A stretch of 64,000 nucleotides of DNA from Chitinophaga silvisoli (GCF_003412465.1 NZ_QTJV01000006.1:558001-622000); one strand, 5' to 3'; positions 53,046 through 62,212 are shown, counted from the first letter of the stretch. A program made the numbers and translations. Notes: generated by a model not told the origin, from the letters alone.

Positions 53046-53981
53046 ATGGAAAATGATTGTATAAAAGTATTTGCCCCCGCAACGGTAGCCAATGTAGCCT
53101 GTGGCTTTGATGTGATCGGGTTGGCGATGGATGCACCCGGCGATGAGTTCATTATGCGCAGGAGCAGTAAACCGGGCGTGACGATCACCAAAGTACATGG
53201 TGCAAATCTGTCTACAGATCCTGCACAGAATGTATGTGGTGTGGCAATACAGGCATTGTTGCAAAAGCTGGGACAACCGGATGCAGGTATAGAACTGGAA
53301 TTGTTTAAGAATATTACCCCTGGCAGTGGCATTGGCTCCAGTGCCGCCAGTAGCGCTGGTGCTGTTGTAGGTGCCAATCACCTGCTGGGCGAACCTTTCT
53401 CCCGCAAGCAACTGGTTCGCTTTGCTATGGAAGGAGAAAGGCTGGCCAGTGGCGCTGCGCATGCAGACAATGTAGCCCCCGCTATCCTCGGTGGCTTCAC
53501 CCTTGTAAGAAGTTATAAACCGCTTGATATTACAAGCCTCCATACACCGGGCGAACTCTGGGTGACCGTGATCCACCCGCAGATCGAAGTAAAGACTTCC
53601 GATGCCCGCGAGATCCTGAAACAAAAAGTACTCATGACAGATGCCATCCGCCAGTGGGGCAATGTCGGTGCACTCGTAGCAGGCCTTTACCAGGAAAACT
53701 ATGACCTCATCAGCCGTGCACTGGAAGATGTGATCGTAGAACCCGTACGTGCTATCCTTATTCCTGCTTTCTACGAACTGAAAGTAAAATGTAAGGAAGC
53801 CGGTGCCCTGGGTGGAGGTATCTCCGGCTCCGGTCCGTCTGTATTTATGCTGAGCAAAGGAGAAGCCAATGCCCGCAATGTAGCAGAGATGATGAATACC
53901 GTATATGCTCCGCTGGGCGTGGATTACAAGATCCATGTATCCAAAATCAATACGGAAGGTGTGAAAATATCAAAAGCGTAA
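53046..53981 (+). CDS. thrB: Homoserine kinase
   Basis: A 311-residue GHMP-family kinase that phosphorylates homoserine. It opens IKVFAPATVANVACGFDVIG, has the ATP-binding loop ITPGSGIGSSAASSAGAVVG at about residues 90-109, and the C-terminal GHMP motif GALGGGISGSGPSVFML. It lies 37 bases after thrA and 7 bases before thrC, in one operon. Confidence 0.96.
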   Translation: MENDCIKVFAPATVANVACGFDVIGLAMDAPGDEFIMRRSSKPGVTITKVHGANLSTDPAQNVCGVAIQALLQKLGQPDAGIELELFKNITPGSGIGSSAASSAGAVVGANHLLGEPFSRKQLVRFAMEGERLASGAAHADNVAPAILGGFTLVRSYKPLDITSLHTPGELWVTVIHPQIEVKTSDAREILKQKVLMTDAIRQWGNVGALVAGLYQENYDLISRALEDVIVEPVRAILIPAFYELKVKCKEAGALGGGISGSGPSVFMLSKGEANARNVAEMMNTVYAPLGVDYKIHVSKINTEGVKISKA

Positions 53982-53988
53982 TCAACAA

Positions 53989-55278
53989 ATGAAATACTAT
54001 AGTTTACAAAATAAACAACACGTCGTATCGTTCGAAGATGCAGTAGTAGCAGGCCTTGCCCCGGACAAGGGATTGTATTTCCCGGAGCAGATTCCCGCAT
54101 TTGACAAACAGTTCCTGGACAACATCGGCGAAAAGAGCGAGGTGGAAATCGGCTATGCAGCGATCAAACCCTTCGTAGGCGAAGAAATTCCCGATGAAGT
54201 GCTGCGGAAGATCATTGCCGATACCCTGAGCTTTCCCTTCCCTGTTACACCTGTTCACGATAATATTTATTCCCTTGAACTCTGGCATGGTCCTACCCTT
54301 GCCTTCAAGGACGTAGGTGCCCGCTTCATGGCAGGTTGCCTCGGTTACTTCCGCAGGAATGATACCCGGCCGGTAACAGTGCTGGTAGCTACCTCGGGCG
54401 ATACCGGCGGCGCAGTCGCCAATGGCTTCTACGATGTACCGGGTGTGAAAGTAGTGATCCTCTACCCCAGCGGTAAAGTAAGCACCCTGCAGGAAAAACA
54501 ACTGACTACACTGGGCAGGAATATCACCGCCCTGGAAATAGCCGGCACCTTCGATGATTGTCAGCGTATGGTGAAAACCGCTTTCCTCGATGCAGAACTG
54601 CAGGCCCACAGCCTGCTCACCAGCGCCAACTCTATCAACGTAGCCCGCTGGTTGCCACAGATGTTCTACTACCTGCTGGCGTATAAGCAACTGCAAAAAG
54701 AGGTCGTCTTCTCCGTACCGAGTGGCAACTTCGGTAATATCTGTGCCGGTATGATGGCTGCTGCTATGGGCCTGCCTGTAAAACATTTTGTAGCCAGTAC
54801 CAACGTCAATGATACCGTTCCCCGCTTCATGGAGAATGGTCAGTATGCACCCGGTCAGGCAAAACCTACGCTTTCAAACGCTATGGATGTAGCCGACCCG
54901 AGCAACTTTGTAAGGATCCTGCAATTGTTCATGAACAATCTACCGGCATTGAAAGAGAAGCTCACCGCCTACAGCTTTGATGACAAGGCGACAGTAGCCA
55001 CCATGGAAGCCGTATGGAACGAGCATAAATACATGCTGGATCCCCATGGCGCAGTAGGTTACCTGGGGCTGCAGAAATACCTGGCAACTGCGAAAGATGC
55101 CACCGGTGTATTCCTGGAAACGGCTCACCCTGTGAAATTTGCCGACACCGCACCAGCTGCCCTGCAAGCACAGATAGTAACGCCTGAGAGTGTACAATAC
55201 CTCTACTCACTGGAAAAACAATCCGTTCAACTCCCGAATGACTACGCAGCCCTGAAAGACTGGCTGATGAAGCAATAA
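53989..55278 (+). CDS. thrC: Threonine synthase
   Basis: A 429-residue PLP enzyme converting O-phosphohomoserine to threonine. The PLP-binding Lys is in WHGPTLAFKDVGARFMAGCL (Lys near residue 107); VATSGDTGGAVANGFYDV, SANSINVARWLPQMFYYLLA and PSGNFGNICAGMMAAAMGLP are the other characteristic blocks. It belongs to the shorter threonine synthase class seen in Gammaproteobacteria and Bacteroidota. It closes thrABC and is followed by a strong terminator. Confidence 0.96.
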   Translation: MKYYSLQNKQHVVSFEDAVVAGLAPDKGLYFPEQIPAFDKQFLDNIGEKSEVEIGYAAIKPFVGEEIPDEVLRKIIADTLSFPFPVTPVHDNIYSLELWHGPTLAFKDVGARFMAGCLGYFRRNDTRPVTVLVATSGDTGGAVANGFYDVPGVKVVILYPSGKVSTLQEKQLTTLGRNITALEIAGTFDDCQRMVKTAFLDAELQAHSLLTSANSINVARWLPQMFYYLLAYKQLQKEVVFSVPSGNFGNICAGMMAAAMGLPVKHFVASTNVNDTVPRFMENGQYAPGQAKPTLSNAMDVADPSNFVRILQLFMNNLPALKEKLTAYSFDDKATVATMEAVWNEHKYMLDPHGAVGYLGLQKYLATAKDATGVFLETAHPVKFADTAPAALQAQIVTPESVQYLYSLEKQSVQLPNDYAALKDWLMKQ

Positions 55279-55286
55279 AGGTTTTA

Positions 55287-55321
55287 AAAAAATAAGCATC
55301 TCAGTGAGATGCTTATTTTTT
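55287..55321 (+). terminator. Terminator of thrABC
   Basis: AATAAGCATCTCA and TGAGATGCTTATT form a 13-bp inverted repeat with minimal loop, followed by a T run. Confidence 0.9.
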
Positions 55322-55338
55322 TAATTTAATATTGCTGT

Positions 55339-56346
55339 ATGAAATACCTGGCCCTTTTTGCACTGCCAATCATGTTTGCCTGCAACTCCAACTCTCCGGA
55401 GCATACCGCAGATGCAGCTACCGACTCCGCGTTGAACGCGCCTATGATACAGCCTTTGACAGACTCTCTCAATAAATTTCCTGACAATGCAGACCTGCAT
55501 TTCAGAAGGGCACTTTTATTATTCAATACCGACCCGGGCCTGGCCCAAAAAGACTTTGAAAAAGCAGCACAGCTCAAACCAAATGTACCTGACTATTGGG
55601 CAGGTGCCGGTGAAGCCGCTATCTTAATAGGTGAATTCAAACAGGCTGTGGCTAATTTTGAAAAAGCCCAGCACCTGGCACCCAAATATGCGTACCTGCA
55701 ATACCGGCTGGCCACCGCCCTCATCGAAGATAAACAATACAAGCGCGCAGACAGTCTGGCATCGAAACTCGCCAATGACCCTGCCAACCACGATAAAGCC
55801 TACTATCTCAAAGCTAAAATTGCCGAAGAGAACAAAGATACCCTACTTGCTATCCAACACCTGAGAACAGCCATTGACCAGGCAGGTCTGCAGAGTGATT
55901 ACGATGCTGTTATGGAATTGGGTGACCTGCTGAAAGAGCGCCACATACCTGCTGCTTTACAGTATTATCAACTGGCTGCCAGAATGGATTCTACCAATGA
56001 CGACGCAATTTATGCCATCGGTAAATTTTATGAGCAGGAAAGTAAACTGGCAGATGCTATTACCGCCTATAAGAATGCCATCAATATCGATCCGGAAGAC
56101 GGTGACAACTATTTTGCCTTAGGCAGCATTTATTTCAAACAACAGGAATGGCAGCCCGCATTTACCTATTTTAACATGGCGTGCAAGTCGGGCCCGACAG
56201 ATGGAGAAGCCTATTACTACCGTGGCAGGTGCAACGAAAAGCTGGGCCGGAAACAGGCAGCTATCGACGATTATAGCAAGGCCATCACCTTCAAAAAAGA
56301 TTATACAGCCGCCAAAGAGGCGCTGGCCAGCATACAGAAGCAGTAA
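55339..56346 (+). CDS. TPR-repeat lipoprotein
   Basis: A 335-residue lipoprotein: signal MKYLALFALPIMFAC with lipidated Cys15, then a short Ser/Thr/Ala linker and about seven tetratricopeptide-like repeats from residue 45 to the C-terminus, e.g. YWAGAGEAAILIGEFKQAVA, AIYAIGKFYEQESKLADAIT and AYYYRGRCNEKLGRKQAAID. TPR repeats mediate protein binding; no enzymatic domain is present. TAATATTG just before the ATG is one base off the -7 box. Role unknown, likely an envelope scaffold. Confidence 0.85.
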   Translation: MKYLALFALPIMFACNSNSPEHTADAATDSALNAPMIQPLTDSLNKFPDNADLHFRRALLLFNTDPGLAQKDFEKAAQLKPNVPDYWAGAGEAAILIGEFKQAVANFEKAQHLAPKYAYLQYRLATALIEDKQYKRADSLASKLANDPANHDKAYYLKAKIAEENKDTLLAIQHLRTAIDQAGLQSDYDAVMELGDLLKERHIPAALQYYQLAARMDSTNDDAIYAIGKFYEQESKLADAITAYKNAINIDPEDGDNYFALGSIYFKQQEWQPAFTYFNMACKSGPTDGEAYYYRGRCNEKLGRKQAAIDDYSKAITFKKDYTAAKEALASIQKQ

Positions 56347-56508
56347 TGCCATTCAAAATTAAAGCCGGCCGCAGGCGTATATTTCAGTTGTGTTGCAGTT
56401 TTGATTGTATGGCCAATGAGCTTCGGTCCATAACCTGCAGAAAGATTTTTTAATAGTGTTAGAAAATTAGCTTAAACAAATCCACTATCGATATTTTCAC
56501 GGGATGAA

Positions 56509-57216
56509 ATGCAAAATGAATCCGTTACATTCGTAACTCAAAAAAACGTTGTTCCTTTGAAAAAGAAAACCACCCTTATAGCACCCTCCCTCCTCGCCTC
56601 CAATTTCCTGGAGCTCGGCAAGGAAGTAGATATGCTGAATAACAGTGAGGCAGATTGGTTGCACCTCGATGTAATGGACGGACGTTTTGTGCCTAATATC
56701 AGTTTTGGACTACCCGTCATTTCCCATATTAAAAAAGCAGCCCGCAAGATCTGTGATGTGCACCTGATGATAGAAGAGCCAGAGAAGTATGCGGAAGACT
56801 TTAAAAAAGCCGGTGCAGACATTCTCACCGTACACTATGAAGCCTGTACACACTTACATCGCAATATCCAGCAGATTAAAAACCTCGGCATGCAGGCAGG
56901 CGTAGCCCTGAACCCGCATACTCCTGTTCAGCTGCTGGAAAATGTGATTAAGGACCTGGACCTGGTACTCATCATGAGCGTAAATCCCGGCTTCGGTGGC
57001 CAGCACTTCATAGATCAGTCACTCACAAAAATAAAGCAACTGCGCGCCCTGATAGAAGCACATCAGGCCCATGCATTGATTGAAGTAGATGGAGGTATTA
57101 CTACGGAAAATGCTGCGGAAATAATAGCGGCCGGAGCCGATGTATTGGTAGCTGGCAGTTCGGTATTCAATGCCCCTGATCCTGCGGCAGCTATAAAAGC
57201 ACTCAAGTTTGCATAA
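56509..57216 (+). CDS. rpe: Ribulose-phosphate 3-epimerase
   Basis: A 235-residue TIM-barrel enzyme interconverting ribulose-5-phosphate and xylulose-5-phosphate in the pentose phosphate pathway. Metal and catalytic residues appear in IAPSLLASNFLELGKEVDML, WLHLDVMDGRFVPNISFGLP, VHLMIEEP, MSVNPGFGGQ and LIEVDGGI. Compared with typical members of about 215-220 residues it has an N-terminal extension of roughly 20 residues before IAPSLLASNF, so the true start might be the in-frame TTG at 56557. Convergent with the response regulator gene, separated by a terminator. Confidence 0.93.
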   Translation: MQNESVTFVTQKNVVPLKKKTTLIAPSLLASNFLELGKEVDMLNNSEADWLHLDVMDGRFVPNISFGLPVISHIKKAARKICDVHLMIEEPEKYAEDFKKAGADILTVHYEACTHLHRNIQQIKNLGMQAGVALNPHTPVQLLENVIKDLDLVLIMSVNPGFGGQHFIDQSLTKIKQLRALIEAHQAHALIEVDGGITTENAAEIIAAGADVLVAGSSVFNAPDPAAAIKALKFA

Positions 57217-57238
57217 TCGTGTTCAAACACATATTTGG

Positions 57239-57267
57239 TCCCGCCGTTTACGAATGGCGGGATTTTT
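57239..57267. terminator. Terminator of rpe
   Basis: TCCCGCC and GGCGGGA form a 7-bp stem with a 10-base loop, followed by TTTTTATTT. Confidence 0.8.
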
Positions 57268-57269
57268 AT

Positions 57270-57665
57270 TTACTCCGCCTGGAGTTTATTAATAATCTCG
57301 CTTGACAAAGGTTTCGTGAGGTACCCTTTTACAAAAGCATAATCGTCTACTTTCTTTCTGTCACTGTCGTCGATAGAAGAGGTGAGTACAAAAATGCCAA
57401 TCTTCTTAGGTAGTTGCTCATAAAATCCGGCATAGTCATTCAGGAAGTCCCAGCCATCCATGACCGGCATGTTCAGATCCAGCAGAATCAGGTCTGGCAG
57501 CAGGTCCGGCTCATAGATGTACTCCCGCAGGTAGTTGAGCGCGTCCTGTGCTTCGGAAAATGCCTTCACTTTCTCCCCGATCCCTTGTCGTTTGATCATC
57601 AGATTTGCTATTTGCTGATGAATCGGGTCATCATCAACGATAAAGATCATATTGAGCAATTGCAT
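57270..57665 (-). CDS. Stand-alone response regulator receiver protein
   Basis: A 131-residue CheY-like receiver. The acidic pocket is VDDDP (residues 10-14), the phospho-acceptor Asp is in LILLDLNMPVMDGW (Asp63), the switch Ser/Thr is in FVLTSSID, and the conserved Lys is in GYLTKPLS. There is no output domain. It begins 8 bases after the stop of the histidine kinase, on the same strand, so they form a pair. Bacteroidota single-domain receivers of this type often act in phosphorelays. Confidence 0.93.
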   Translation of the reverse strand: MQLLNMIFIVDDDPIHQQIANLMIKRQGIGEKVKAFSEAQDALNYLREYIYEPDLLPDLILLDLNMPVMDGWDFLNDYAGFYEQLPKKIGIFVLTSSIDDSDRKKVDDYAFVKGYLTKPLSSEIINKLQAE

Positions 57666-57673
57666 ACAGGGAT

Positions 57674-59854
57674 TTATTCGGTTTTAAAGGTAATAATAAA
57701 TTTGGTACCCCGGCCAGGTGCACTTTCTGCACTTATACTTCCTCCCATTGCTTCTACCTGGGTTTTTGTAATAAATAAGCCGATTCCCCTTGCGTCAGCA
57801 TTTTTATGAAATGTCTTCCTGAATCCAAACAACTTGCTGCCAAAGCGATGCATATCGATTCCCTGTCCATTGTCTTCTGCTGTCAGGGTGATCATTCCGT
57901 TGTCTTTCCGGCTGCTGAAATGGAGTGTTGGCATTTTGTCAGGCATGCGGTAACGAATGGCATTGGTAATCAGGTTTTGCAGAATACTATCCAGATAGAT
58001 CCTCGGGAACCTTATTAATGGTGCATCCTGCAGATCTGTACTGATCCGCAGTCCACTCTGGCTGATTTCGAGCATCAATACCTGCGATACGTATTGCAGC
58101 CTGCTTTCAATGGAAAGCGGCTCCTGCTGAATATTTGTTTCTTTTCGTATCTGCACTACGTTTACCAGGTCATTGAGCGTTTCATCCGTTTTGTTGATCA
58201 CGGATTCGAGCATACCCAGGTATTCGATTTTCTCCTCTTCTTCATCAGAATGGTTGTGCAGTTGCATCAGTGCTTTCAGGTTGGCAATCGGTGCCCTTAA
58301 GTTATGGGAGGTGATGTGCGCAAAATCCTCCAGCTGCTGGTTTTGGTTCAATAAGTTCCGGTTCAGCTTACTCAGCTGACTGTTGGCCCTGTGTAGTTCT
58401 TTTTGCAGTTTACGGCTTCCCGTAATATCCCGGATAAAGACAGATACGGTGTTGTCACGCATAGGTGTGACCAGGAAATCGTACCATTTATCCGTTTTAT
58501 AGAAATAGCTGCTGAAGGATGCTGATACAGTACTTTTCATAGCCTTCGCCAGCCTGTCCAAAAATGGAGACGGCGTTCTAAACTCAGGGACAATGTCAAA
58601 GATATTACACCCCGGTTGAATTTCCACACCTGCCATTTGCGCCGCCTTCCGGTTCATGAAATTTACCCTGCCGTCACGCTCCAGGGTAGCATATCCCATA
58701 TCCACCGCATCGAAGAAAAGGTGCAGTTGTTCTGTATTGCGCTGTAGCTCTGTTCGCATATAATGCTCGAGCTTTCTGTCTGTAATATCATTTATGAGTA
58801 CGACTACGATGGTTTTCCTTTCGATCGGGTCCAGGAGCGGGAAGAATGTAAAATCCAGCCAGCGGGCCTGTGATAGGCCGGTATAGGTGGTTTCCAGGGA
58901 GAAGTCCACCTCTATTTCTTTGCGGATCATCCTGTTTTCCGAAATGACTGTCATGATCATTTCATTGAAGCCATACAGACGGGCAAAAGGATCGCTCATC
59001 ACATTGTAGGTATCCAGTTCCCCGCCAGGGACCACCTGCAGGAACTCGCGCTGATATTGATTGATACGGCGCAGGAAACCATGGTGATCGAACTGTGCAT
59101 AGCCGATAGGCAGATGTTCCACCACACTGTCCAGCAGGCGTTCGCTTTTTTCAAGGCTCATGAGTTTGAGCTTTTGTGCAGTCACCTCCTGGAGTAAGAG
59201 GTACAGTTCAGTAATTTCTTTTTGCTGGTTAAAGGCGGGGAAAACTGTTGCCTCATAGTAACAGGGAGATAACCTGATGGCCTCGCCGACAGCCAATTCC
59301 TGGTAGCGTAACAGGAGTTCTTTTTTGACAGCCCTGCCGGTGGCCAATGCTTCTTCAAATAGCTGACTAAGGCCAATCTGGCGGTAAACAGGGTCCCGCA
59401 GGATATTGTATCCCGGCTGTATAAAAATAGGGTGATGAGGGCCCCAGATCTCTCTTTGTAAGGGATTGCTTTTGACAGGGAATCCATCCACGGAAAATTG
59501 TTGAATACCCAGTGGAAGGTGATTAAATAGTTTATCTGGCTGGGCGGTTTCCTGCCCCAGTAATACATAATATTCGTCCTGTGACAGCAGTTGCCATACT
59601 GTCCATTGTCCACCCGGGCCTGCAAATTCTACGCAGGCTTTGAATCCGTTCTGTAAGCTTGCTAATAGTGCTCCCCAGTATATGCCGGTTCTCTCCCCGA
59701 TTAGGTGATCATAGTGGACTTTTCCTGCATTCCCCCCCGGTAACTGCACAAGTCCCCTGGCCCGATCATTGGCCGATAACAGGTTTCCATTAAGGTCTAG
59801 TAACAGTGCCGGTACAAACGAAGCGAGTGCCTTGTTTATAATGGCATCATTCAT
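57674..59854 (-). CDS. Multi-PAS sensor histidine kinase
   Basis: A 726-residue kinase without clear transmembrane helices, so probably cytoplasmic. About four PAS-like domains occupy residues 5-480, including a segment with FFDAVDMGYATLERDGRVNF. A helical dimerisation domain follows with the phospho-acceptor His in HITSHNLRAPIANLKALMQL (near residue 515), an atypical H-box common in Bacteroidota. The HATPase domain (about 610-726) has LQNLITNAIRYR (N-box), AEDNGQGID (G1) and GRGTKFIITF (end). It is followed by the receiver gene after 8 bases. Signal not known. Confidence 0.92.
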   Translation of the reverse strand: MNDAIINKALASFVPALLLDLNGNLLSANDRARGLVQLPGGNAGKVHYDHLIGERTGIYWGALLASLQNGFKACVEFAGPGGQWTVWQLLSQDEYYVLLGQETAQPDKLFNHLPLGIQQFSVDGFPVKSNPLQREIWGPHHPIFIQPGYNILRDPVYRQIGLSQLFEEALATGRAVKKELLLRYQELAVGEAIRLSPCYYEATVFPAFNQQKEITELYLLLQEVTAQKLKLMSLEKSERLLDSVVEHLPIGYAQFDHHGFLRRINQYQREFLQVVPGGELDTYNVMSDPFARLYGFNEMIMTVISENRMIRKEIEVDFSLETTYTGLSQARWLDFTFFPLLDPIERKTIVVVLINDITDRKLEHYMRTELQRNTEQLHLFFDAVDMGYATLERDGRVNFMNRKAAQMAGVEIQPGCNIFDIVPEFRTPSPFLDRLAKAMKSTVSASFSSYFYKTDKWYDFLVTPMRDNTVSVFIRDITGSRKLQKELHRANSQLSKLNRNLLNQNQQLEDFAHITSHNLRAPIANLKALMQLHNHSDEEEEKIEYLGMLESVINKTDETLNDLVNVVQIRKETNIQQEPLSIESRLQYVSQVLMLEISQSGLRISTDLQDAPLIRFPRIYLDSILQNLITNAIRYRMPDKMPTLHFSSRKDNGMITLTAEDNGQGIDMHRFGSKLFGFRKTFHKNADARGIGLFITKTQVEAMGGSISAESAPGRGTKFIITFKTE

Positions 59855-60100
59855 AAATTTCTGTAGGATAAGTTCTTAAAAATAGGGAATATATTATTAT
59901 TTTTTAGTAGATATTTTTCTACAGGCATAGTCTGCCATAACAATTTGTTTATTTGATCATTTGAACTTAGTGCTTATATTCCATGTTAAAAATCCGGGAA
60001 TCGATTCATTTCAGGCCTCTCTGGCACTCGCTAAGGGCTGGGAATTGAATTTTTCCACTCATTGTGGATTTCGCATTTTTATCAAATTTGAAATGGTACC

Positions 60101-60108
60101 TATCTTTG
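60101..60108 (+). promoter_or_regulatory. -7 promoter box upstream of phoH
   Basis: TATCTTTG matches TAnnTTTG. It implies a leader of about 170 bases before phoH that contains a short frame. In 59855-60100 nothing further was recognised. Confidence 0.45.
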
Positions 60109-60161
60109 GCCAAATCAAAGGGACCTTCTAATCTCAAAAAGGAAAACAGAATGAATGTAAA

Positions 60162-60227
60162 ATGCTCATGAGTAGATCACTGCTAAAGAAAAACTGCTTT
60201 GGCGTGGTTATTGCCGCTGCTCGTTAA
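60162..60227 (+). CDS. Possible short leader frame upstream of phoH
   Basis: A 21-codon frame (MLMSRSLLKKNCFGVVIAAA, one more residue, then TAA) within the phoH leader, 54 bases before the phoH start. After it comes GGGCGTGGCACCC followed by TTTTC, a weak hairpin and T tract. It has a basic N-terminal half and one Cys. It could be an upstream regulatory frame; chance cannot be excluded for such a short frame. Confidence 0.35.
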   Translation: MLMSRSLLKKNCFGVVIAAAR

Positions 60228-60280
60228 GACTGCCGCAATGTCGGGCGTGGCACCCTTTTCACTTTTAAATAAGACAACAC

Positions 60281-61345
60281 TTGACAGAATCAATCATTAA
60301 CTTAGACAGCATTAACCCTATCGAGTTTTTTGGGGTCAACAATGGAAAGCTCGACCTGCTGAAGAAAAAATTCCCGCTGCTAAAGATTCTCTCCCGGGGT
60401 ACTCAACTCAAAATTTCCGGTGCACCGGAAGAAGTAGCTACAGCACAGGAAAAAATCACGCAAATCATCACTTACCTGGAGCGCAATGGTAACCTGAGCG
60501 AAAATTACTTTGAACAAATTTTAGGCGACGAAGAGACTGTCGACAATTTCAAAGACCGTAATTCAAACGAAATCCTCGTCTTTGGTCCTAACGGCCGCAA
60601 TGTAAGAGCAAGAACCGCCAACCAGAAAAAGATGGTAGCGATGGCAGAAAAGAATGACATCATCTTTGCCATCGGCCCTGCAGGTACCGGTAAAACTTAC
60701 ACTGCTGTGGCGCTTGCCGTACGTGCATTGAAAAATAAAGCTGTCAGGAAGATCATTCTGACCCGCCCTGCCGTAGAAGCCGGCGAAAACCTTGGCTTCC
60801 TCCCGGGCGACCTGAAAGAAAAGATTGATCCGTACCTGCGCCCGCTCTACGATGCACTGGATGACATGATTCCCGCCGATAAACTGAGCTATTACATGAC
60901 CAACCGTGTCATCGAAATCGCTCCGCTGGCATATATGCGTGGCCGTACACTGGACAACTCTTTCATCATCCTGGATGAGGCGCAGAACGCCACCGACCTC
61001 CAGATGAAAATGTTCCTGACCCGTATCGGTCCAAATGCAAAGGCCATCATTACCGGTGATATGACCCAGGTCGATCTGCCAAAGAATCAGCAGTCAGGTC
61101 TGGCAAAAGCAAGCCGCATTCTTCGCAATGTAGACGGTATCGGATACCTGGAACTGGATGAAGAAGATGTGGTAAGACACCGCCTGGTAAAAGCCATCAT
61201 CCGTGCATACGATGCAGCAAAGGAAAAAGAGGATCAACACCAGCATCAAAATCAAAATTTCAGAAACAGGGAAAGGGATAGAGACAGAGATAGGGATAGG
61301 GATAGGGAAAGAGACAAAGAAAAAGAGGAGCGCAGAGACAATTAA
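60281..61345 (+). CDS. phoH: PhoH family ATPase
   Basis: A 354-residue PhoH-like protein, a P-loop ATPase related to superfamily 1 helicases and linked to RNA metabolism. An N-terminal KH-like region (about 25-75, LKILSRGTQLKISGAPEEVA) precedes Walker A GPAGTGKT (132-139), KIILTRPAVEAGENLGFLPG and Walker B FIILDEAQNA (near 226-235). No ATG exists near the N-terminus, so the TTG at 60281 is taken as start. The C-terminus is odd: after about residue 320 it is His/Gln-rich and then almost pure Arg, Asp, Glu and Lys, encoded by a hexanucleotide-like repeat. Confidence 0.93.
   Translation: MTESIINLDSINPIEFFGVNNGKLDLLKKKFPLLKILSRGTQLKISGAPEEVATAQEKITQIITYLERNGNLSENYFEQILGDEETVDNFKDRNSNEILVFGPNGRNVRARTANQKKMVAMAEKNDIIFAIGPAGTGKTYTAVALAVRALKNKAVRKIILTRPAVEAGENLGFLPGDLKEKIDPYLRPLYDALDDMIPADKLSYYMTNRVIEIAPLAYMRGRTLDNSFIILDEAQNATDLQMKMFLTRIGPNAKAIITGDMTQVDLPKNQQSGLAKASRILRNVDGIGYLELDEEDVVRHRLVKAIIRAYDAAKEKEDQHQHQNQNFRNRERDRDRDRDRDRERDKEKEERRDN
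61262..61327 (+). repeat. Purine-rich hexanucleotide-like repeat in the phoH 3' end
   Basis: Repeats of GATAGG/GACAGA type encode alternating Arg-Asp and Arg-Glu. Such a simple tract can change length by slippage and would lengthen or shorten the charged tail in frame in steps of two residues. Confidence 0.75.
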
Positions 61346-61514
61346 CACTTCCTTAACAGCGTTTATTGTATGTTCACTTTTTATTATGCGAATTGAACAA
61401 CAATACGAACCTGTACCGATGGACAGACACAACAAAACCTCCTTCCAGGAGTACAAGTGTGCTGCCATGACCAAAGACTCATCATCGCTTTTTTGTAAAT
61501 TTCTAGTTTCCTCC

Positions 61515-61522
61515 TATTTTTG
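61515..61522 (+). promoter_or_regulatory. -7 promoter box, DUF4878-like lipoprotein
   Basis: TATTTTTG matches TAnnTTTG, 16 bases before the ATG at 61539. Confidence 0.55.
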
Positions 61523-61538
61523 TTACCTCTTATTTATA

Positions 61539-62024
61539 ATGAACAATTGCATGACCAAATATCTGCGCTTTCTTGTCCTGGTTTTAATATCCGGTGTTGT
61601 ACTGAGCGGTTGCAAAAAACAGGCTTCCCCACAGGAGGTAGCGCTGAATTTTATGCACGCCATTCAGGAATCTAATTTCGACCTCGCCAGAGACTATGCG
61701 ACAAAAGAATCGCAGCAGGTAATCCAGTTATATTCATTTTTCGATGCCCGCCGCAATGAAACCGAAAGGGAAAAAATCAAGAAGGCTGGCATTGAAGTGG
61801 TCAATGCGGAAGAAAATGGAGACAAAGCGACGGTGACTGTATTGAACTCTTCCTCTAAACAGCAGGAGAGATTACAACTGGTAAAGGAAAACGGTCAGTG
61901 GAAAATATCGCTGTCATTAGAAAGTATAATTCCTAATTATATGCCTCCGGCAACACCTACAATGGATTCTGCCAGCATCATGCAACAGGATTCCCTGAGT
62001 ATATCGTCTCCGGACCAAAAATAG
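61539..62024 (+). CDS. DUF4878-like lipoprotein
   Basis: A 161-residue lipoprotein (157 from the second ATG at 61551). The signal MTKYLRFLVLVLISGVVLSG is followed by Cys, then KKQASPQEVALNFMHAIQES and VINAEENGDKATVTV-like strands, matching the NTF2-like DUF4878 fold: a helix carrying an A-x-x-F pattern, then curved beta strands ending with ENGQWKISLSLE. The Ser/Pro-rich tail is probably disordered. The frame is open far upstream into phoH, but the promoter box at 61515 and the lipobox settle the start. Function unknown. Confidence 0.82.
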   Translation: MNNCMTKYLRFLVLVLISGVVLSGCKKQASPQEVALNFMHAIQESNFDLARDYATKESQQVIQLYSFFDARRNETEREKIKKAGIEVVNAEENGDKATVTVLNSSSKQQERLQLVKENGQWKISLSLESIIPNYMPPATPTMDSASIMQQDSLSISSPDQK

Positions 62025-62065
62025 TCCTACCATCCCTGTAAATTTGGATTTACAGTTGAGTTCCT

Positions 62066-62073
62066 TATTTTTG
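62066..62073 (+). promoter_or_regulatory. Possible upstream -7 box before ppa
   Basis: TATTTTTG matches TAnnTTTG about 150 bases before ppa. It may be a second, distal promoter with a long leader. Confidence 0.35.
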
Positions 62074-62212
62074 CGACGCGCCAGCAAAAGTTAAATTCCA
62101 CATTGCATAAGGTTAAACAGCTGACCTAAGTCCCGCAACCGACTTGGACAGCCTATTTCTTTTTGTAATACTGACAATGCCGGCGGCACCAAAATAATAA
62201 TAAACAATAAAA

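Noticed and set aside
53025..53936. 303-codon minus-strand frame opposite thrB
   Set aside because: Antisense to homoserine kinase, low-quality composition, no promoter.
62025..62212. Possible tRNA or riboswitch before ppa
   Set aside because: No cloverleaf or recognised aptamer could be drawn; only promoter-like boxes are visible.
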